Shown here in pieces: positions 1 to 6,011 of a DNA stretch of 6,011 nt. The stretch covers positions 1 to 6,011 of the forward strand of contig JACQJE010000058.1 of NCBI GenBank assembly GCA_016205125.1, read 5' to 3'. This DNA comes from Deltaproteobacteria bacterium. Lineage in GTDB: Bacteria > Bdellovibrionota > O2-12-FULL-43-9 > JACQJE01. How positions within the stretch are numbered: the first letter of the stretch is position 1; the number at the start of each line of letters is the position of its first letter. Under the pieces are notes generated by a model. It was not told the DNA's origin, searched no databases, and saw only the letters and a list, made by a program, of their open reading frames with translations. A program made the translations under genes and the position numbers.

Positions 1-963
<963 letters not shown>

Positions 964-971
<8 letters not shown>

Positions 972-990
972 CTTTCAGTAGATGCATAAT
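964..990 (+). promoter_or_regulatory. weak candidate promoter ahead of kdsD
   Basis: The 55 bases between the palindromic element and kdsD are AT-rich. A CATAAT hexamer at 985-990 resembles a -10 box, and TTGGGT at 964-969 could be a poor -35 box at a short 15-base spacing. It would place transcription start about 20 bases upstream of the kdsD ATG. The match is weak and could be chance. Confidence 0.2.
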
Positions 991-1015
991 CAATCTCTAT
1001 TTTGTTTGTAAATTT

Positions 1016-2017
1016 ATGGGGTCGATTTTGGAGAGAGAAGAGATCCTGAAAGCAAGGGAGGTTTTGGCGATTGAGGCGTCTGCCTTGGGAGAAGTGGCGG
1101 AGCGGATTGATGCGTCTTTTTCGCGGGCGGTCGATCTGATTGTGCGACTGACTGATCCGACAGAGAAAAGGGGGCATCTCATTGTCATGGGAGTCGGAAA
1201 ATCGGGACTCATCGGCCGGAAGATTGCGGCGACTTTTGCAAGTACAGGCACCCCCTCCTTTTTTGTTCACCCGACAGAAGCTTTACATGGAGACCTCGGA
1301 ATGGTGAGTGAGGGGGATGTCGTGTTGGCTCTTTCCAACAGTGGAGAGGTGGAGGAGCTGACTGCTCTCATCCCCACTTTAAAAATGCGGCGCATCCCTT
1401 TGATCGTCATGACAGGAAATCCGCGTTCCACGCTGGCAAAACAGGGGGATGTCATTCTCAATGTGGCGGTTTCCAAAGAAGCATGCCCATTAAGGCTCGC
1501 CCCAACGGCGAGCACAACGGCTGCATTAGCGATGGGTGATGCCCTCGCGATGGTTTTGATGGAAAAAAGAGGTTTTACTCGCGAGGAATATGCGCGCCTC
1601 CACCCCGGGGGAAAGCTCGGGAGCCGACTCAAAAAGGTCGCTGATCTCATGCTCACAGGGGATCGCATCCCCGTTGTCTCCGAAGAGACACCGATGGCGC
1701 AAGTTTTATTTGAAATCAGCTCGAAGCGGCTTGGAGTGACAGCCGTGCTCGATCAAAAGAATCAGCTTGCGGGGGTGATCACCGATGGAGACATTCGGCG
1801 ATGGCTGGAGCGAAAAGGGGATATTCACGCCAGCGCTGCCAGAGACGCGATGACGCCCTCCCCCAAGACGATCACACCGGAAGTTTATGCCGGCGAGGCT
1901 CTCAATCTCATGGAGTCGTACGCCATCACATCCTTTCTTGTGGTCTCCCCAGAGAAGAGCGGAGAGTTGATCGGCATCATTCACATGCACGATCTGATCG
2001 CCGCAAAGGTCGCATAG
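1016..2017 (+). CDS. kdsD: D-arabinose 5-phosphate isomerase (KdsD/KpsF/GutQ family)
   Basis: This cytosolic isomerase converts D-ribulose 5-phosphate to D-arabinose 5-phosphate, the sugar substrate of KdsA. The 333-residue protein has an N-terminal SIS domain (about 40-175) followed by two CBS domains (about 208-270 and 275-333), the full-length layout of the family. GVGKSG (59-64), the HPTEALHGD segment (85-93), SNSGEVEE (107-114) and HPGGKLG (196-202) are all present. Lys62, Glu114, Glu155 and His196 match, with a constant offset of 3, the catalytic residues I recall for E. coli KdsD (K59, E111, E152, H193), so it should be active. ATG 1016 is the first usable start after kdsA in this frame, but it has no clear Shine-Dalgarno sequence. 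TTG 1028, preceded by GGGG, is a weaker alternative. KpsF and GutQ paralogues share this architecture, but adjacency to kdsA favours the housekeeping role. The kinase gene begins 2 bases after the stop. Confidence 0.95.
   Translation: MGSILEREEILKAREVLAIEASALGEVAERIDASFSRAVDLIVRLTDPTEKRGHLIVMGVGKSGLIGRKIAATFASTGTPSFFVHPTEALHGDLGMVSEGDVVLALSNSGEVEELTALIPTLKMRRIPLIVMTGNPRSTLAKQGDVILNVAVSKEACPLRLAPTASTTAALAMGDALAMVLMEKRGFTREEYARLHPGGKLGSRLKKVADLMLTGDRIPVVSEETPMAQVLFEISSKRLGVTAVLDQKNQLAGVITDGDIRRWLERKGDIHASAARDAMTPSPKTITPEVYAGEALNLMESYAITSFLVVSPEKSGELIGIIHMHDLIAAKVA
2005..2010 (+). promoter_or_regulatory. ribosome binding site supporting a TTG start for the KdpD-like kinase
   Basis: AAAGGT lies within the last codons of kdsD, 9 bases ahead of the in-frame TTG at 2020. 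The later in-frame ATG at 2041 has no purine-rich sequence at a suitable distance. This favours TTG 2020 as the start and suggests translation coupled to the end of kdsD. Confidence 0.5.
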
Positions 2018-2019
2018 CC

Positions 2020-3927
2020 TTGCCTTCAGACGAACGATTGATGGTGATAGTGAGTTCCAGCCCCTCTTCTGAAGCGCTGATCCAAAAAGCTCATCAACTT
2101 GCACGACACGCGCAAATCCCATGGCTCGCTCTCTACGTAGATACAGCACAAATACTCCGCGATGAGGATCAAAATCGCCTCATGAATCACTTACAAATGG
2201 CTCGTGAACTGGGAGCAGAAGTGGTCACGACGCAAGATATAGATCGAGTCGCGGCTATCCAAAGAATCGCCAGGGAAAAAAATATCAGTCAAATGGTCAT
2301 TGGGAGATCCAATAAATCGTTTTTTAAAAAGAATTCTCTTCTTGACCGTTTGATTAGAGAGACACGAGATATCGATATCCATGTCATCAAGCAAGATCCT
2401 TGTTTGGAACGCCAGAGGATATTCTCTTTTTATGCAAAATGGCCTGTTTATTTTAAAACTATTCTTTACGTGCTCGCCGTTGCTCTATTAAATCGGTTCT
2501 TGACTCCATTACTCGGCTACCAGGCTGTTGGCTTTGTTTTCTTAGTCGCTGTGATTGGTTTGAGTCTCTTTGTGACATTGGGGCCAACCTTGGTAGCGGC
2601 AACACTTTGTGCCACAATGTGGAATTTTCTTTTCATTCCTCCTGTCGGAACTTTTCGCATCGCAGCCCCGGAAGATATCATGATGTTTATTACTTATTTT
2701 ATTGTTTCCCTTGCTACAGGTGTGTTTACTTACCGCCTCACTCACTATCAAAGAATATTGCGCAAGCGAGAAGAAAGCACTAACACACTTTATGAGATCT
2801 TGACCGCTATGACTGTCGCTCAAGGGGTAGAAGCTGTGGTAAAAATCGCGCTTCAGCGAATCACGGAGCTGTTTAATGGAGCATGCTGTGTTTTCACAGT
2901 ACAAAGTGAAACATTAACAGACATCCCTTCTCACGGCTCTATGCTTCTCAGAGATACTGACAGATCCCTGGCGGCATTGTCTTTTGAAAATGCCTGCTCA
3001 GCAGGGTGGTCCACAGAAATACTCCCATTGTCCCAATCGATGGCGATATGTCTTAAACTGGGAGAGCGAAAACAGGGTGTGCTGCTTTTTCGTCCGGAAA
3101 CGAAGAGACGTTTGTCGCCAGAGCAAGTGAACATGCTTTTTGTTATTTCGAATCAGATTGCTGTCGCATTAGCCAAAAATGAGTTTGATGAGGAAGTGAG
3201 GAAGATACAAATCCTGCAGGAGTCTGAAAAACTTCACAATGTTTTGCTCAGATGCATCTCCCATGACTTGCGAACGCCTTTGACAACGATCTTAGGAGCT
3301 TCAACGGCACTCCAGGAAGATCGAACCGCCGATAACCAGGAATCGCGGCATGCATTAATAAAGGAGATCATTGATGCATCGGATCGTCTGAATCATACCT
3401 TGGAAAATCTCCTTGATATGACGAGATTGGAATCTGGCATGATGAAGCTCAAGATGGAATGGTTTGACTTTTCGGAATTGATAGAGGATGCACTGGAGCG
3501 CCTCAAGAAACCCCTCACTCAACATGAACTTTTATGTCTGAGGCCTCCCAATCCAATATATGTGGAAGGTGACTATCAATTTTTAGAACATGCCATTTCC
3601 AATTTGATTCTTAATGCGATTCAATATTCTCCCCGGAAGTCAAAAATTGAACTGAGATTAATCGATCAGCTCGATTCTCTATTTTTCAGCATAAAGGATG
3701 AAGGACCTGGGATCCCTTTAGATTGCAGAGAGAAGATTTTCGATAAGTTCTATCGGATTCCGGGAAGTCCGACAGGCGGGATGGGATTAGGTCTCGCTAT
3801 TGCAAAGAGCATCATTGAAACACACAGGGGATTCATCTCTGTCGGTGAATCTGAAAAGGGAGCGGAATTCATTGTCAAAATCCCTCTCAAGGATATTCCA
3901 CAACAAGTCCGATCGACACCTCTATGA
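2020..3927 (+). CDS. kdpD: KdpD-like sensor histidine kinase lacking the N-terminal KdpD domain
   Basis: This is an inner-membrane sensor kinase of the KdpD family, expected to sense potassium or osmotic state and phosphorylate the adjacent KdpE-like regulator. Numbered from TTG 2020 (635 residues) it has a USP-like domain (about 6-130), a DUF4118 four-helix membrane region (about 141-243) with the family-typical FIPPVGTFRIAAPED, an Arg/Lys patch after the last helix (R245, R248, K249, R250), a GAF-like region (about 265-385), HisKA with phospho-acceptor His415 in ISHDLRTPL, and HATPase with Asn532 (N box), DEGPGIP from Asp560 and GMGLGLAIAK. Classical KdpD is near 900 residues; the missing part is the N-terminal Walker-bearing KdpD domain, and upstream DNA is intact kdsD, so it is not merely split off here. 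The reading frame is open back to 1801, but that part overlaps kdsD and shows no domain. ATG 2041 (628 residues) is the alternative start. The 3' end overlaps kdpE by ATGA. Confidence 0.92.
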   Translation: MPSDERLMVIVSSSPSSEALIQKAHQLARHAQIPWLALYVDTAQILRDEDQNRLMNHLQMARELGAEVVTTQDIDRVAAIQRIAREKNISQMVIGRSNKSFFKKNSLLDRLIRETRDIDIHVIKQDPCLERQRIFSFYAKWPVYFKTILYVLAVALLNRFLTPLLGYQAVGFVFLVAVIGLSLFVTLGPTLVAATLCATMWNFLFIPPVGTFRIAAPEDIMMFITYFIVSLATGVFTYRLTHYQRILRKREESTNTLYEILTAMTVAQGVEAVVKIALQRITELFNGACCVFTVQSETLTDIPSHGSMLLRDTDRSLAALSFENACSAGWSTEILPLSQSMAICLKLGERKQGVLLFRPETKRRLSPEQVNMLFVISNQIAVALAKNEFDEEVRKIQILQESEKLHNVLLRCISHDLRTPLTTILGASTALQEDRTADNQESRHALIKEIIDASDRLNHTLENLLDMTRLESGMMKLKMEWFDFSELIEDALERLKKPLTQHELLCLRPPNPIYVEGDYQFLEHAISNLILNAIQYSPRKSKIELRLIDQLDSLFFSIKDEGPGIPLDCREKIFDKFYRIPGSPTGGMGLGLAIAKSIIETHRGFISVGESEKGAEFIVKIPLKDIPQQVRSTPL

Positions 3928-4616
3928 ATATGAAAAAACGTCTTTTAGTGATTGATGACGAATCTGCAATCAGAAAATTCCTGCGAATCAGCCTGGAATC
4001 GCACGGTTATAGTATCGCTGAAGCGAGTTTGGGCAAAGAAGGCCTTTTGCAAGCGACTTTTTTTAAACCTGATGTTGTGATCCTCGATCTGAGTCTCCCA
4101 GACATAGACGGTACAGAAGTCCTGATGAGATTAAGAGAGTGGACTCAATCTCCGATCATAGTCTTAACAGTCAGAGATGGCGAAGAAGACAAGGTAAAAG
4201 TCCTGGATGCAGGTGCTGATGATTATATGACCAAACCCTTTAGTGTCTTGGAACTGTTGGCTCGTCTCAGAGTGGCGGAGCGACATGCATTGGGAAGTAA
4301 GGAATCGATCTCTCTTTTTCAAAACGGTCCTCTCGAGGTCGATTTAATCGGCCGAATCGTGAAAATAGGCGGGGGCGAGATCCATCTTACGGCGACGGAA
4401 TATAATATCTTAAAGTTACTGATCGATCATGCCGGTAAAGTTGTGACCCATCATCAACTCTTGAAACAGGTCTGGGGAGATTACAGCCTTTTACACACTC
4501 AATACGTTCGCGTTTACGTCGGACACTTGAGAAAGAAACTCCGATCTTCACAGGATGCATCTCACTTAATCGTCACAGAACCAGGCGTCGGTTATCGTCT
4601 CCGCTTGTATCCGTAA
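3924..4616 (+). CDS. kdpE: KdpE-like response regulator, OmpR/PhoB type
   Basis: This is a cytoplasmic DNA-binding response regulator, the expected phosphorylation partner of the kinase just upstream. The 230-residue protein has a receiver domain (about 5-118) with the acidic pair Asp11/Asp12, phospho-acceptor Asp55, Thr82 and Lys104 in DDYMTKPF. A winged-helix domain (about 130-228) follows, with LTATEYNILKLL, THHQLLKQVWG, a VRVYVGHLRKKL recognition region and the TEPGVGYRL ending that is characteristic of KdpE. All phosphotransfer residues are intact. The ATG shares bases with the kinase stop (ATGA) and has no good Shine-Dalgarno sequence, so translational coupling is likely; ATG 3930 is a possible alternative start two codons later. 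The classical targets, kdpFABC, are not in this window. The nearest candidate target is the convergent ktrB-like gene, but regulating it would require binding at that gene's promoter beyond the right edge. This is inference. Confidence 0.94.
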   Translation: MNMKKRLLVIDDESAIRKFLRISLESHGYSIAEASLGKEGLLQATFFKPDVVILDLSLPDIDGTEVLMRLREWTQSPIIVLTVRDGEEDKVKVLDAGADDYMTKPFSVLELLARLRVAERHALGSKESISLFQNGPLEVDLIGRIVKIGGGEIHLTATEYNILKLLIDHAGKVVTHHQLLKQVWGDYSLLHTQYVRVYVGHLRKKLRSSQDASHLIVTEPGVGYRLRLYP

Positions 4617-4635
4617 ACGACTTTTCCTAACCGAC
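4587..4635. terminator. inverted repeat across the kdpE/ktrB convergent junction, possible weak terminator
   Basis: GTCGGTTA at 4587-4594 and TAACCGAC at 4628-4635 are perfect reverse complements, flanking a 33-base interval that contains the kdpE stop and the 10-base gap. TCGT 4595-4598 can extend the stem with ACGA 4617-4620 across a seven-base bulge. In an alternative + strand fold, GTCG 4587-4590 pairs with CGAC 4618-4621, directly ahead of TTTT 4622-4625. The stems are short and the T-run is poor, so termination activity is uncertain. No other terminator is visible between these convergent genes. Confidence 0.3.
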
Positions 4636-6000
4636 AAACACTTCGGCTTCTGCATACTGAAATTTTCCTTTTTTCCGCTTTTCAAGCAGGGCAAATCCAA
4701 AGGTCAATGGTCCCACCCGACCAATAAACATGCCGATTATTAGACAGAGTTTGCCAACCGTAGAGAGCTGGGACGTAATGCCGAGTGACAATCCTGTATT
4801 GGACCAGGCAGAGATCGTTTCGAAGAAGAGCTGTAGAAAAGAGGCATCTTCTGTGATCGTCAGAAGGAGAGTGCTCATTCCAATAACGGTGGAAAAACAG
4901 AAGAGGATCATGAGGGATTTGAAGATGATCTCTTCAGGTATTTTTCTATGAAAAACATTGACATCGCTTCTGCCGGCTAATTTTGCGAATGTCGCAATCA
5001 CAATCATCGCCATTGTGGTTGTCTTCAGCCCCCCACCCGTTCCCCCCGGAGAGGCTCCCATAAACATTAATGCTATGAGTAGCACCAGATTTCCGACATG
5101 CATTGCAGAAATATCGATCGTGTTAAACCCATCGGTGGTTGAAGCAGAAACGGCTTGAAAGAGAGATGCTTTGAATTGATCTGCGTTGCCAAAAAAATGA
5201 GAGGGGTCTTCCAAAAAAAAGAGGGTGGCTGTTCCAACCAGATACACGGCTGCTGAAACCCAAATTGCCAATTTGGTATGGACGGCGAGACGATAGTGAA
5301 AACTCCTTCTCAAATAGCTCTTTAATTTTGTATAAAGATCTAAAAGGACAAAAAAGCCGATCCCCCCGCAGATCGAAAGAATTGTGATGATGAGATTCAT
5401 CGGAACGCTCTCTCTGTAGGCCATAAAGCTGGTAGAAAAAAGAGAGAAACCTGCCGTACAGAAAGCCGATATCGAGTGAAAAGTTCCCAGCCAAATCGCA
5501 TGCTTCAGAGGGTAGAATTGCGACCAGTACCACGCAAGTGCAGAGGCTCCGACAAATTCGAACAACAGCGTAAATAATAATACCGCTTTAAAAAAACGAT
5601 AGAAATCCTGGCCATGCGCACCTACGATTGATTCCCTCGCAACGAGACGATGTAAAACAGATGTTCTTCTCCCCACAAAAAGAATCAGAATGACGAAAAA
5701 AGTCATATGGGAGAGCCCGCCAATCTGAAAATCAATCAGAATGAGAATCTGTCCAAAAAGTGAGTAATAATTTCCGATATCAACGACTGTTAAGCCTGTA
5801 GTGCTGATTCCGGATGTGGCGGTAAACAAAGCATCGATAAAGGGTTGAGAGATGTGCTGGGAGGATGCGCTTGGCAAAGTCAGAAGAGACGCGATGACCC
5901 ATACAATTGTCGCATAGCCAATCACTAACCACTGGATGGGGGAAAACCGTCTCAGTACGTTCGTCCATGCTTTAAGGAGAATACTTAATATGAAAAACAC
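4627..6000 (-). CDS. ktrB: KtrB/TrkH-family potassium uptake channel subunit
   Basis: This is an integral inner-membrane potassium translocating subunit. The 457-residue protein has the fourfold membrane-pore-membrane repeat of the Trk/Ktr/HKT superfamily. Filter glycines are Gly69 (SGISTTGL), Gly184 (SAFCTAGF), Gly291 (SASTTDGF) and Gly403 (SAWSNTGL). The glycine-rich gating loop GASPGGTGGG is at 315-324, and the family-typical GRVGPLT is at 427-433. Length, the short N-terminus and the ending EVFVG resemble KtrB more than the longer TrkH. Oddities are Asp90 inside a membrane helix and Asp290 just before the third filter glycine. The partner ring protein (KtrA/TrkA) is not in view. The start is taken as GTG 6000 with GGAG at 6005-6008, a short four-base spacing. 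The frame stays open to the window edge, so a start beyond 6011 is possible. It converges on kdpE with a 10-base gap. Confidence 0.92.
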   Translation of the reverse strand: MFFILSILLKAWTNVLRRFSPIQWLVIGYATIVWVIASLLTLPSASSQHISQPFIDALFTATSGISTTGLTVVDIGNYYSLFGQILILIDFQIGGLSHMTFFVILILFVGRRTSVLHRLVARESIVGAHGQDFYRFFKAVLLFTLLFEFVGASALAWYWSQFYPLKHAIWLGTFHSISAFCTAGFSLFSTSFMAYRESVPMNLIITILSICGGIGFFVLLDLYTKLKSYLRRSFHYRLAVHTKLAIWVSAAVYLVGTATLFFLEDPSHFFGNADQFKASLFQAVSASTTDGFNTIDISAMHVGNLVLLIALMFMGASPGGTGGGLKTTTMAMIVIATFAKLAGRSDVNVFHRKIPEEIIFKSLMILFCFSTVIGMSTLLLTITEDASFLQLFFETISAWSNTGLSLGITSQLSTVGKLCLIIGMFIGRVGPLTFGFALLEKRKKGKFQYAEAEVFVG

Positions 6001-6011
6001 CCTTCTCCATC

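Noticed and set aside
1801..2019. Upstream extension of the kinase reading frame
   Set aside because: It overlaps the conserved second CBS domain of kdsD and its translation resembles no KdpD sequence; homology begins near residue 5 after TTG 2020.
4730..5158. Plus-strand open frames opposite ktrB (about 73 and 66 codons)
   Set aside because: They are antisense to a strongly conserved membrane protein gene and show no independent domain or convincing translation signal.

Overview
The window comes from a Gram-negative bacterium that makes Kdo-containing lipopolysaccharide. It holds five full-length genes. I cannot name the organism: base composition looks intermediate, and a chlamydia-like or deltaproteobacterial-type genome are both compatible guesses, neither proven by the sequence.

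Left part (1-2017): two Kdo-pathway genes on the + strand. kdsA encodes Kdo-8-phosphate synthase of the metal-dependent class. kdsD/kpsF encodes arabinose-5-phosphate isomerase, which supplies its sugar substrate. They are separated by 169 bases that contain a striking 91-base palindromic element (870-960) with nested and alternative hairpins. The element lies inside a short reading frame that starts on the kdsA stop codon (ATGA). This may be the remnant of a lost, translationally coupled gene.

Middle part (2020-4616): a two-component system of the KdpD/KdpE family on the + strand. The kinase begins only 2 bases after the kdsD stop, probably at a TTG codon, and the regulator overlaps the kinase stop by ATGA, so kdsD-kdpD-kdpE looks like one transcription unit. 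The kinase lacks the N-terminal KdpD domain of the classical protein and starts directly with the USP-like domain, which carries a spacing that fits the c-di-AMP-binding motif described for staphylococcal KdpD.

Right part (4627-6000): a KtrB/TrkH-type potassium channel subunit on the - strand, convergent with kdpE and separated by 10 bases. No kdpFABC pump genes and no ktrA/trkA gating subunit are visible, although the window ends just upstream of ktrB. The main theme is a shortened KdpDE sensor paired with a Ktr-type uptake system and transcriptionally attached to an envelope-sugar gene. Apart from the 847-1015 gap there is no non-coding stretch longer than a few bases.
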